Of a stretch of 64,000 bases of DNA, positions 53,371-61,839 are shown piece after piece. Position numbers and translations under genes: made by a program. How positions within the stretch are numbered: the first letter of the stretch is position 1; each line of letters begins with the position of its first letter. Under the pieces are notes generated by a model that searched no databases, had not been told where the DNA came from, and was given only the letters and a program-made list of their open reading frames with translations. Source of the DNA: Bradyrhizobium sp. AUGA SZCCT0158 (GTDB taxonomy: Bacteria; Pseudomonadota; Alphaproteobacteria; Rhizobiales; Xanthobacteraceae); NCBI RefSeq assembly GCF_018130065.1, contig NZ_JAFCME010000002.1, forward strand, positions 186,001-250,000, read 5' to 3'.

Positions 53371-54675
53371 TTAGGTCCCAACCGGGGGTTTGGCCTGGGG
53401 GAAGCAGGCGGTAAAAGTGGCCCCGTTTTTGGGCACGCTTTCAATCAAAAGCCGGCCGCGATGGCGGTTAACAATATGTTTCACCAAGGATAAACCGAGC
53501 CCGGTTCCACCTTGCGCCCGGCTGTCGCCGACATCGACCCGGTAGAACCGCTCGGTGAGCCGCGGCAGATGTTCCGGGGCAATTCCGGGCCCGAAATCGC
53601 GCACCAGGACACGGACTTCCGGTGTGCCATCGGCGGAACTCGCCCGCACCAGCGAGACGATGACCTTGCCGCCGGAGGCGCCATATTTGAGCGCGTTCTC
53701 GATCAGATTTTCGAACAGCCGCAGCAGCTCCTCGCGATCGCCCGCGATCGTCACCGGCAGCTCGGGCAGATCGATCTCGATTCTGACCTGGCGCTCATGC
53801 GCCAGCGGCTCCAGCCCGTCGGCGACCTGGCGGATGATCGGCACGATGTCGACCGAGGTATCGGGCCGAACATGCGCCGACAATTCGACCCGCGACAGCG
53901 ACAACAGATCGTCGATCAGCCGCGCCATGCGCGTCGCCTGCGCGTGCATGATGCCGAGAAAGCGCTCGCGCGCCTTGACGTCATCCTTGGCCGGTCCCTG
54001 CAGCGTATCGATGAAGCCGGACAGGGCGGCGAGCGGCGTGCGCAGTTCGTGGCTGGCATTGGCGACGAAATCGGCGCGCATCTCCTCGACCCGGCGCAGC
54101 GGCGTCTGGTCGTGAAACGTCATCAGCATGCACTTGTCGGTGCCGCCGAACAGCGTCGGCACCGGCACCGGCGTGATGATCAGCTCCATCCAGCGGTCGA
54201 CCGGCACATGGTCGAGATAGGTCGCGCGGCGCGGTTCGGTGGTCGCGATCGCCTCGCGCAGGGCGGTGATGATTTCGGGCGAGCGAAGCGCGAACTGGGC
54301 AAGCTCGTTCTTGCGCAACGCAGGCGCCAGCTGGGCTGCCGCCGCATTGAGATGGAGGACGCGGCCGGCGCGGTCGAGCAGCACGGCGGGATCCGGCATG
54401 CCGGCCACGACGGCGCTGACCGCGGCGGCTTCGACCGGATTGACGCCGCGAACGTCCTCGCGCGAGGTGACCGCATCATGCAGCCGCCATGGCACCAGCG
54501 CTGCGGCGGCAATGCAGATAAAGGCGGCAATTGCGCGCGCCACCCCGAGTTCGCCGGTGGCGACGAAGACCGACAGAGCAAGGCCCGCGACCAGCAGGAT
54601 AATGGCCGAATGCCGTAACCGGTCGGACCATGGGGCAAAATAGGAGGAGGAAGAGGAGGAATCGTCTATCGCCAT
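53371..54675 (-). CDS. phoR: Phosphate regulon sensor histidine kinase
   Basis: A 434-residue sensor kinase. Two N-terminal hydrophobic segments (about residues 24-40 and 46-63) anchor it, then a PAS domain (about 85-190), the dimerisation helix with phosphoacceptor H209 in [18 protein letters not shown], and the ATPase domain with N box [19 protein letters not shown] and [11 protein letters not shown]. Like E. coli PhoR it has no large periplasmic sensor domain. It is the first gene of the cluster and ends about 27 bases before the Pho box. Confidence 0.95.
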   Translation of the reverse strand: MAIDDSSSSSSYFAPWSDRLRHSAIILLVAGLALSVFVATGELGVARAIAAFICIAAAALVPWRLHDAVTSREDVRGVNPVEAAAVSAVVAGMPDPAVLLDRAGRVLHLNAAAAQLAPALRKNELAQFALRSPEIITALREAIATTEPRRATYLDHVPVDRWMELIITPVPVPTLFGGTDKCMLMTFHDQTPLRRVEEMRADFVANASHELRTPLAALSGFIDTLQGPAKDDVKARERFLGIMHAQATRMARLIDDLLSLSRVELSAHVRPDTSVDIVPIIRQVADGLEPLAHERQVRIEIDLPELPVTIAGDREELLRLFENLIENALKYGASGGKVIVSLVRASSADGTPEVRVLVRDFGPGIAPEHLPRLTERFYRVDVGDSRAQGGTGLGLSLVKHIVNRHRGRLLIESVPKNGATFTACFPQAKPPVGT

Positions 54676-54718
54676 TGTTGGCTTTGTTCCCTCTGTCTTT
54701 TGCGTCTTTTACGCGCTT

Positions 54719-55774
54719 TCAGGCGCCGGTGTCTCCACGCTCGCGCACATAGACGGCCTCACGTCTCGGTTCGGCGTCGGGGCCAGGCGCCAACTGGCGC
54801 AAGCGCTTCGACCGCGCCCCCAGGATAACCTCCCGAAGCGTCAGCAAGATTACAGATATGACAAAAGGCGCAATATAATAGAGGACCCGGAACAGCAGCA
54901 TCCCGGCCAGGAGGTCCTCCCGGTCCATCTGCCAGAGCCCGACCAGCATGGCCGCGTCGAACACACCGAGACCACCGGGCGAGTGGCTGGCAAAGCCGAG
55001 CAGCGTCGCCGAGACGAAGATGACCGCGACGACGACGAAGCCAAGGTTGGGTTCATCGGGGGTCAGCACATACATCGCCAGCGCGCAGAACCCGAGGTCG
55101 ATGATGCCGATGCCGATCTGCAGCAGTGTCAGCGGCCCGCCCGGCAGCGTCACGGTCCACGGCCCGCGGCCGACGCTACGGGGCTGGCTCCAGACCCAGA
55201 CCACATAGCCGACGAGGCCGGCGATAATCGCAAACGCCAGGGCTCGGTTGAGCCAGGCCGGCAACTGATCGATCGAGGCCGCGGCTTCCGGGTGATAGGC
55301 GATGCCGAGGCCCAGCACTGCGGCATTGCCGAGCCAGAAGGTGAGCCCGGCCAAAAAGCAGATCTTGGCGACGTCGATCGCGTTCAGCCCCCAGGCCGAA
55401 TAGATCCGGTAGCGCACCGCGCCGCCGGTGAAGACGCTGGCGCCGACATTGTGGCCGATCGAATAGGAGGTGAAGGCGGCAAGCGCGGTGATGCGGTAGG
55501 GGACGTGGGTGTGGCCGATCGCCCGCACCGCAAACAGATCGTAGAAGGTCAGCGTGAAGTAACCCGCCGCCACGAACAGCGCCGCCAGCACGATCTGGCG
55601 CGGTTCCGTGCTCTTGATGGCCTCGATCACCTCGTTGGAGTCGATGCCACGCAGCATGTGATAGAGCACGTAGCACGCGGTTCCGATGACCGCGATACTG
55701 ATCACAACCCCGAGCTTATGCAGGACCTGCTTCTGGCGCAGAAACGAAATCGCCCTGCGTATTGCTTCCAGCAT
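54719..55774 (-). CDS. UPF0104/lysylphosphatidylglycerol synthase TM-region family membrane protein
   Basis: A 351-residue polytopic membrane protein with about eight hydrophobic segments, of the group related to the flippase domain of MprF. Seen are FTSYSIGHNVGASVFTGGAV, then YRIYSAWGLNAIDVAKICFL, and FASHSPGGLGVFDAAMLVGL, a conserved SPGGLG element. No synthase domain is present. The C-terminus is a soluble basic tail. It may move a lipid across the inner membrane; this is inference from the family. Confidence 0.85.
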   Translation of the reverse strand: MLEAIRRAISFLRQKQVLHKLGVVISIAVIGTACYVLYHMLRGIDSNEVIEAIKSTEPRQIVLAALFVAAGYFTLTFYDLFAVRAIGHTHVPYRITALAAFTSYSIGHNVGASVFTGGAVRYRIYSAWGLNAIDVAKICFLAGLTFWLGNAAVLGLGIAYHPEAAASIDQLPAWLNRALAFAIIAGLVGYVVWVWSQPRSVGRGPWTVTLPGGPLTLLQIGIGIIDLGFCALAMYVLTPDEPNLGFVVVAVIFVSATLLGFASHSPGGLGVFDAAMLVGLWQMDREDLLAGMLLFRVLYYIAPFVISVILLTLREVILGARSKRLRQLAPGPDAEPRREAVYVRERGDTGA

Positions 55775-56046
55775 CTAGACCTCGAATTGCGATCCCGCGA
55801 CGACGGCAACGGTGCGAATTCCGCCGACGCTCCGCTGCTCCCTGGGCACTCCAGTAGCGCGTTTTGGGCCGGAGTGGAATTCGTCTAACGACAATAAAAC
55901 GCGGTTCTTCAATCTATTAGGCGGATTTGATGACAGTGGGTGCACAGTTTTGCTGGATTCTGCGCGCCCAAACCGGGCTCCTGCCGGGTCCCTTGGGCAA
56001 TCCCTTAACCAATCCCTTGGGCTGGAACGGGTCATGCCGGGGCGTT

Positions 56047-56343
56047 TCAAGCCGCGGGGGCGCTGCGCGAGACCACCCAGTCCCGCAGCCACGACCCCAC
56101 CGCACAGCCGCAAAGATAGAGCGCAAACATGATCAGTCCGAGGTCGAGCCAATAGCCAAACCGGCCCGGGACCACGCGCGAAAGCGCGGCCGCGACCAGC
56201 ACGACTGCCAACGCCGCCAGCCACCGCTTCCAGGTTTTCGATACGCCCTCGCCGTGCTGAACGATGGAAATCCAGCCCATCGCCAGGCCAAGCAGCAACG
56301 ATCCCAGCAGCCAGCCCCAGAAAAACGTCGTCAGATAGGCCAT
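56047..56343 (-). CDS. Small membrane protein following the OmpA/BON gene
   Basis: A 98-residue protein with three hydrophobic segments (FFWGWLLGSLLLGLAMGWIS, WLAALAVVLVAAALSRVV and YWLDLGLIMFALYLCGCAVG). It starts three bases after the preceding OmpA-family gene on the same strand, so it is probably co-translated and may anchor or assist it. No family recognised. The 272 bases between it and the UPF0104 gene hold no gene. Confidence 0.78.
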   Translation of the reverse strand: MAYLTTFFWGWLLGSLLLGLAMGWISIVQHGEGVSKTWKRWLAALAVVLVAAALSRVVPGRFGYWLDLGLIMFALYLCGCAVGSWLRDWVVSRSAPAA

Positions 56344-56345
56344 CC

Positions 56346-57740
56346 TTACCTCACCACGAAATCGATGCGGCGGTTCTGCGCCTTGCCCTGGTCGGTATCA
56401 TTGCCGGCGATCGGCTGTGTGCTGCCATAGCCGACCGACGTGAAACGGTTCGCCGGCAGTCCGGCCCTGACCAGATAATCGGTGACCGCCTGGGCGCGCT
56501 TCTCCGAGAGCGCCTGATTGGTGGGTTCCTCGCCGTCGGAATCGGTATGTCCGACGACCTCGATATTGGCGTTCGGGCAGCGCATTGCGGTCTCGATCAG
56601 GCGGTCGAGCAGCCCGGCGGAGTCAGCCACGATGTCGGCCTTCCCGGATTCGAACCGGATCCTGGCCTTGCCGAGCAGATCGGTAAATAGCTGCTGGCAG
56701 ACCGTTGGGTCGACCGGCGCCGCGGTCGGTTTGACCGAGATTTCAGGCTTGAATTGCCAGCCCTGCGGAAACTCCTTGCCAAGGCCGGCTCGGATCTGGG
56801 TCGCGGCCGTCTCGTAAAGCGCATCGCCCGACAGTTTCACCTCGCGGTCGCTGACCACGAGCGTCCCGGTCGACAAACGCGACAGCGCGCCGAGCGCCGG
56901 CACCACGGCGGCGGCAAATCCTGAGGGCGCACCGATACTCGCCTTCAGGTTGTCTACGACTTTCTCGCTGAAGAATTTGCGGCCCGCCGCCGCCACCAGC
57001 GCCGCATGGGCGTTGTTGTCGGGCACATAGCCGGTCAGCGTCAGCGTCACCGCGACCGGATCCTTGTAGGCCTGGAAGATGTAGGGCGGCGCCTTGACCT
57101 CGTTGGCCGCGACCGAATAGCCCTCGGGGAGATTTTTCAACGCGGCAGCGATGGCTTCGCGGCCGCCAAGTTCACGCGCCATCCCTGACAGCGTGACCTT
57201 GTTGTCCGACAGCGTGATCTTTCCTTCCTTCAGTTTTGCAATCTGGTCGAGCAACAGCAGCGCGACATTGTCGAAGCGCTGCGGCGCGCCGCGCGCCAGG
57301 TTCATGCGGTCGGAGACTTCGACGCCACCAAGCATCGCGCGCGCGGCTTCCATCAGCTTGCTTTTGCTCGAAGGCAGCGGCGAACTGCCGCCCAGCGTCA
57401 CCCGGACGACGTCGCGTTCAGCCGACCACACGAACGGCTTGGCTTCGGGAACGAGGCGGGTTTCGTCGTTGACCAGCCGCACGCCCGGCACCGCTTCCAC
57501 CGACGCAACCGCGCTCATCCGGCCCTCTTCCGAGAAGGCTTCGGCTGCAAACGTCACGTCGCGGCCCGCAACCACTATTCGCCTTTTGTCGAGGACGGTA
57601 TCCTTCAGCGCTGTGGTAGAACGCTGCGCCAGGTCGGCTTCCAGCGGCACGGTGCTTGTCCAGGCGGCGAAACCCCAAAGGATGACGAGCGGAATCACAC
57701 CCGGCCACCATTTGCCACTCCACCTGAAAAGTCCGTGCAT
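56346..57740 (-). CDS. OmpA-family protein with BON-like repeats
   Basis: A 464-residue protein with an N-terminal membrane anchor (VIPLVILWGFAAWTS), about three BON-like segments that bind membranes (LKDTVLDKRRIVVAGRDVTF and VTLSGMARELGGREAIAAAL are two) and a C-terminal OmpA domain. The peptidoglycan-binding core is NIEVVGHTDSDGEEPTNQAL, with Asp and Arg in the typical positions (SEKRAQAVTDYLVRAGLPA, NRRIDFVV). It probably ties the envelope to the peptidoglycan. It is the first gene of a pair with the small membrane protein. Confidence 0.9.
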   Translation of the reverse strand: MHGLFRWSGKWWPGVIPLVILWGFAAWTSTVPLEADLAQRSTTALKDTVLDKRRIVVAGRDVTFAAEAFSEEGRMSAVASVEAVPGVRLVNDETRLVPEAKPFVWSAERDVVRVTLGGSSPLPSSKSKLMEAARAMLGGVEVSDRMNLARGAPQRFDNVALLLLDQIAKLKEGKITLSDNKVTLSGMARELGGREAIAAALKNLPEGYSVAANEVKAPPYIFQAYKDPVAVTLTLTGYVPDNNAHAALVAAAGRKFFSEKVVDNLKASIGAPSGFAAAVVPALGALSRLSTGTLVVSDREVKLSGDALYETAATQIRAGLGKEFPQGWQFKPEISVKPTAAPVDPTVCQQLFTDLLGKARIRFESGKADIVADSAGLLDRLIETAMRCPNANIEVVGHTDSDGEEPTNQALSEKRAQAVTDYLVRAGLPANRFTSVGYGSTQPIAGNDTDQGKAQNRRIDFVVR

Positions 57741-57904
57741 TCGAGTTCCTAAGGGTCCGGAAACAGAGAGAAAACAAACCCTTGCGGGGCTGTCAAACCC
57801 GAAATAACGCAGAAGCGTCGGGGTGCGGATATTTGCCCAGCTAACCGTTTCTTCAACGGTCTGCCGCTAAGTTAGAAACATAATGAAACAGGCGGCAAGT
57901 CCTG

Positions 57905-58963
57905 ATGAAAATGCTCCGCAACACCGTTATCCGCGCCGGACTGGAGGCGCTTTACTTCTCGGGCGCGCATTATTTGCTGCGACCAATCTTCGCAGGTGTC
58001 GGCGCAATTTTCATGCTGCACCATGTGCGCCCGCGCCGCGACGTGGAATTCCAGCCTAATTATCATCTCGAGGTCGAACCCGAATTCCTGCGCGCGGTGC
58101 TCGCGCATCTGCGGTCCCTCAACGTCGACCTGGTCACCATGGACGAGGCGCATGCGCGGCTCTCCCAGGGCAATTTCGCGCGGCGCTTCGCCTGCTTCAC
58201 CTTTGACGACGGTTATCGCGACAACCGCGATTTCGCGTTGCCCGTGATGCGTGAATTCGACGCACCCATGACGGTCTACGTCACCAGCGATTTCGCCGAA
58301 GGCACCGGCCGGTTGTGGTGGGTTGCAATGGAGCTGGCGCTCGCCAAGGCTTCCTCGATCGAGGTGCCGATCGGCGGCGTGGTTACCCGTCTCGATGCCT
58401 CGACGCCGGCGGCCAAGCAGGTCGCCTTCGACCGGCTGCACGAGTGGCTGCGCAGCCTGCCGGGCGAGCTCGACGTGCAACGCGAAATCTCCGCGCTCTG
58501 CACGCGCTATGATGTGGACGAGACGAAGATCGCCCGCGACCTCTGCATGTCCTGGGACGAGTTGAAGGCGTTTGCGGACGAACCGCTCGTGACCATCGGC
58601 GCGCATACAGTCACGCATTGCAACCTGGCGAAGCAGACCGAGGCGACCGCCAGTTTCGAAATCGCCACCAGCCGGATGCGGATCGAGGCGGCGCTGCAAC
58701 GCCCGGTGCTGCATCTTGCCTATCCCTATGGCGACAAGATCGCCGCCGGGGAGCGGGAGTTCACACTCGCCAAGGCGGCCGGCTTCAAGACCGCGGTGAC
58801 GACCCGGCCGGGCATGATCTTCCCGGAAAGCGCCGGTCATTTGACCGCGCTGCAGCGGGTCTCGCTCAACGGCAATTACCAGGACGAGCGCATCATCCCC
58901 GTGCTGACCTCCGGCGCCGCCACCGCGATGTGGAACGGTTTTCGGCGCATCGACGCGGCGTAG
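57905..58963 (+). CDS. Polysaccharide deacetylase (NodB-type) family protein
   Basis: A 352-residue protein with a carbohydrate esterase family 4 fold. The catalytic metal motif FTFDDGYRDN has the DD pair and the second motif is IGAHTVTHCNLAKQ with H-x3-H. Strands before and after fit NodB-like deacetylases. There is a hydrophobic N-terminal stretch (LEALYFSGAHYLLRPIFAGV) but no typical signal peptide. It probably removes N- or O-acetyl groups from a surface polysaccharide. Divergent from the OmpA/BON gene. Confidence 0.92.
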   Translation: MKMLRNTVIRAGLEALYFSGAHYLLRPIFAGVGAIFMLHHVRPRRDVEFQPNYHLEVEPEFLRAVLAHLRSLNVDLVTMDEAHARLSQGNFARRFACFTFDDGYRDNRDFALPVMREFDAPMTVYVTSDFAEGTGRLWWVAMELALAKASSIEVPIGGVVTRLDASTPAAKQVAFDRLHEWLRSLPGELDVQREISALCTRYDVDETKIARDLCMSWDELKAFADEPLVTIGAHTVTHCNLAKQTEATASFEIATSRMRIEAALQRPVLHLAYPYGDKIAAGEREFTLAKAAGFKTAVTTRPGMIFPESAGHLTALQRVSLNGNYQDERIIPVLTSGAATAMWNGFRRIDAA

Positions 58964-58983
58964 TTGTCGTCATTGACGCCTCA

Positions 58984-59130
58984 CTTCCCTTCTCCCCTTG
59001 TGGGAGAAGGTGGCGCGAAGCGCCGGATGAGGGGTCTCCATCCTCCTCGAAATCTCACCGTGTAGAGAGAACCCCTCACCCGTCTTCGCTTCGCGAAGCC
59101 ACCCTCTCCCACAAGGGGAGAGGGGGAGAG
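58984..59130. repeat. Intergenic palindromic repeat, family C (copy 3)
   Basis: CTTCCCTTCTCCCCTTGTGG at the left and CCACAAGGGGAGAGGGGGAG at the right; same type as 9627-9772 and 13642-13787. It fills the gap before the SDR gene. Confidence 0.88.
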
Positions 59131-59185
59131 TTGACTCGGTCTCCTCTCGCGCTCAAAACCGCCGGCAAGAGCAATGGAGGAACTC

Positions 59186-59986
59186 ATGTTCAAGGATCTG
59201 TTTTCGCTCAAGGGCCGCGTCGCGCTGGTGACGGGTGGATCGCGCGGGATTGGCAAGATGATCGCGGCCGGGTTTCTCGCGCAGGGAGCGGCGAAGGTCT
59301 ACATCACCGCGCGCAAGGCCGGCCCCTGCGAGGCGACCGCGAAAGAACTCACGGCGGCCTATGACGGCGAGTGCATCGCGCTGCCGATCGATATTTCGAC
59401 CGTCGAAGGTTGCGACAGGCTCGCCGCCGAGATGATCAAGCTCGAGCCGAAGCTCGATATCCTCGTCAACAATGCCGGCGCCGCCTGGGGCGCGGAGTTC
59501 GACGAATTTCCGGAGAGCGGCTGGGACAAGGTCATGGACCTCAACGTCAAGTCACTGTTCTTCCTGACCAAGGCGCTGGCGAAACCGCTGCGCGCGGCCG
59601 CATCGCACGAGCGGCCGGCCAAGGTCATCAACATTGCCTCGGTCGACGGCATCTTCGTCAACCCGACGGAGACCTATTCCTATGCCGCGAGCAAGGCCGC
59701 GGTGATCCATCTGACACGGCGCATGGCGACCAAACTGGTCAAGGACAACATCAACGTCACCGCGATCGCGCCGGGCGCCTTCAAGTCGGACATGAACAAG
59801 GCCGCACGCGACCATTCGGATGAAGTCGCAAAACGCATTCCGGCCAAACGCATCGGCACCGACGAGGATATGGCCGGGATTGCGATCTATCTCGCCTCGC
59901 GCGCCGGCGATTATGTGATCGGCAACACCATCGCGGTTGATGGCGGCGTGGTGTACGCGAATGCGGGACTGGAGATTGCGGGGTAG
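59186..59986 (+). CDS. SDR family oxidoreductase (glucose/ribitol-type)
   Basis: A 266-residue short-chain dehydrogenase. The cofactor motif is VALVTGGSRGIGKMIAAGFL, NNAGAA marks the central strand, and the active site is Ser in INIASVDGIFV with Y-x3-K in SYAASKAAVIHLTR. The residues after the first strand (TARKAGPCE) suggest NADP preference. The ATG at 59186 is used because GGAGG lies eight bases upstream; four codons earlier is a second ATG. Substrate unknown. Confidence 0.9.
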   Translation: MFKDLFSLKGRVALVTGGSRGIGKMIAAGFLAQGAAKVYITARKAGPCEATAKELTAAYDGECIALPIDISTVEGCDRLAAEMIKLEPKLDILVNNAGAAWGAEFDEFPESGWDKVMDLNVKSLFFLTKALAKPLRAAASHERPAKVINIASVDGIFVNPTETYSYAASKAAVIHLTRRMATKLVKDNINVTAIAPGAFKSDMNKAARDHSDEVAKRIPAKRIGTDEDMAGIAIYLASRAGDYVIGNTIAVDGGVVYANAGLEIAG

Positions 59987-60050
59987 AGGGCGCGATCCAT
60001 CGCGGCAGGTGACAGCGGGGATCAAGTGAGGCAGCCGAGAATTTCTCCGT

Positions 60051-60218
60051 TCCCTCCCCCCTTGCGGGGGAGGGTCAGGGAGAGGGGTGCCACACGACGT
60101 GCTCTCTCGGCTTGCGTGTCGACGTGATGAACCGATGTTCGCAGAGGGGTCTCTTCTTTCAAACACCTTTTGTGGGGCTACCCCTCTCCCCAACCCTCCC
60201 CCGCAAGGGGGGAGGGAG
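60051..60218. repeat. Intergenic palindromic repeat, family C-like (variant)
   Basis: TTCCCTCCCCCCTTGCGGGG at the left and CCCTCCCCCGCAAGGGGGGA at the right, with AGGGGTGCC and GGGGCTACCCCTCTC inside. It resembles family C in layout but differs in sequence. It lies between the convergent SDR and boxB genes. Confidence 0.75.
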
Positions 60219-60244
60219 CCCGTCGAGCGGGGCTCCCTAACAAC

Positions 60245-61690
60245 TCACGTCTCGATTTTCACGTACTCGAAATCGCCGGGCTTGTTGTCGATGCCGACCT
60301 TGGGCGGCGAGATCCAGGAGGCGTAGGTGCCGGCTTCGGTGACCGGGGTCATCAGCGAAGCGATGAAGTCGCCATCGTCCGATGACGGCAGCCAATCGTT
60401 CTTGCGCGCGTTCCAGGTGGCGGCGTCGATCAGCACGCCCTCCGGGGTCGCGTTGATGTCCTTGAACTCGCCGATATGGCGGTGGAAGGCGACGTCGGGC
60501 AGCGTCAGCTTGTACTGGTAGCCGGCGAGCGAGATGATCTTGTTCCAGCGCAGCATGCCCTTGGCGCAATCCTGCGTGTAGTCGTCGCGCAGGCGCATGT
60601 TGAGCGCGGTTAGCGCCGGCTCGTCGACGCGCTTGATCACGCCATCGACCAGCTTCAGCACCGGGTAGGTCGCGTTCTTCAGCTGATGGTCGTCGTCGAT
60701 CTGGGTTTCCTTGTAGCGGCCCTTGATGCCGGCATTGAAGGCATTCGCCGCGTTGGTCGAGACTTCCGAGCCGAACAGATCCAGCGACAGCGAATAATGC
60801 AGATGGAGCTTCTTCTGGATGGTCGGCAGATCGATCACGCCGAGCGCACGGACTTTTGCGATATCGGTCGGATCGGTGATGCCGGCCGCCTTCATCGCCT
60901 CGCAGGTGCGCTGCACGACGCGGCTGATGCCGGTCTCGCCGACGAACATGTGATGCGCCTCTTCGGTCAGCATGAAGCGGCAGGTGCGCGACAAGGGATC
61001 GAAGCCGGACTGCGCCAGCGAATGCAGCTGCATCTTGCCGTCGCGGTCGGTGAAGTAGGTGAACATGAAGAACGACAGCCAGTCGGGCGTCGCCTCGTTG
61101 AAGGCGCCGAGCATGCGTGGCGAATCCGCGTCGCCGGAGCGGCGGCGCAACAAATCATCGGCCTCTTCGCGGCCGTCGCGGCCGAAATACTTCTGCAACA
61201 GATAGACCATCGCCCAGAGATGGCGGCCTTCCTCGACATTGACCTGGAACAGGTTGCGCAGGTCGTACAGCGAGGGCGCGGTCTTGCCGAGATGGCGCTG
61301 CTGTTCGACCGAGGCCGGCTCGGTATCGCCCTGGATCACGATCAGGCGGCGCAGCGTGGCGCGGTGTTCGCCCGGGACTTCCTGCCAGGCCGGCTTGCCA
61401 AAATTCTCGCCGAACGGAATGACGCGATTTTCCTCCTGGGGAGCAAGGAGAATGCCCCAGCGATATTCCGGCATCTTGACGTAATCGAACTTGGCCCAGC
61501 CGCGCGGGTCGACCGAATAGGCGGTGCGCAGGTACACCAGCGACTGCTGGAAGCCTTCCGGCCCCATGTCGCCCCACCAATCCATGTAGCCGGGATGCCA
61601 GCCCTCGAGCGCCTTGAGCACCTGGCGATCTTCACTGAGATTCACGTTGTTGGGAATCTTGGTTGAGTAGTCGACGTTCATGAAGTTCAT
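60245..61690 (-). CDS. boxB: Benzoyl-CoA 2,3-epoxidase, oxygenase subunit
   Basis: A 481-residue diiron oxygenase that epoxidises benzoyl-CoA in aerobic benzoate breakdown (box pathway) with electrons from BoxA. Ferritin-like helices contain the iron ligands in NVEEGRHLWAMVYLLQ and FMLTEEAHHMFVGETG (E-x2-H motifs). Other family stretches include GWHPGYMDWWGDMGPEGFQQ. AAGGAG precedes the ATG at 61690. boxC lies upstream on the same strand, 149 bases away, with a repeat between. boxA is not in the window. Confidence 0.95.
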   Translation of the reverse strand: MNFMNVDYSTKIPNNVNLSEDRQVLKALEGWHPGYMDWWGDMGPEGFQQSLVYLRTAYSVDPRGWAKFDYVKMPEYRWGILLAPQEENRVIPFGENFGKPAWQEVPGEHRATLRRLIVIQGDTEPASVEQQRHLGKTAPSLYDLRNLFQVNVEEGRHLWAMVYLLQKYFGRDGREEADDLLRRRSGDADSPRMLGAFNEATPDWLSFFMFTYFTDRDGKMQLHSLAQSGFDPLSRTCRFMLTEEAHHMFVGETGISRVVQRTCEAMKAAGITDPTDIAKVRALGVIDLPTIQKKLHLHYSLSLDLFGSEVSTNAANAFNAGIKGRYKETQIDDDHQLKNATYPVLKLVDGVIKRVDEPALTALNMRLRDDYTQDCAKGMLRWNKIISLAGYQYKLTLPDVAFHRHIGEFKDINATPEGVLIDAATWNARKNDWLPSSDDGDFIASLMTPVTEAGTYASWISPPKVGIDNKPGDFEYVKIET

Positions 61691-61712
61691 GGCGTGCTCC
61701 TTGCTCGCTCTC

Positions 61713-61835
61713 GTGTCCCGGACGCGGTGCGACGCGAAGCGGTGCGCCGCAGAGCCGGGACCATTTCAGTAACGGTCCGTGTGGGTCCCGGTTCTGCAGC
61801 GCGTCACAAGCGTGCCGCGCAGCGCCCGGGACACG
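61713..61835. repeat. Palindromic repeat between boxC and boxB (family B variant)
   Basis: GTGTCCCGGACGCGGTGC at one end and GCGCCCGGGACAC at the other, with GCAGAGCCGGGACC/GGTCCCGGTTCTGC inside. It resembles family B but is more diverged. It sits inside the predicted boxC-boxB transcript. Confidence 0.75.
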
Positions 61836-61839
61836 AAAT

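Noticed and set aside
59174..59186. Start of the SDR gene at 59174
   Set aside because: The ATG there overlaps the GGAGG that serves the ATG at 59186, and the conserved sequence starts after the latter.
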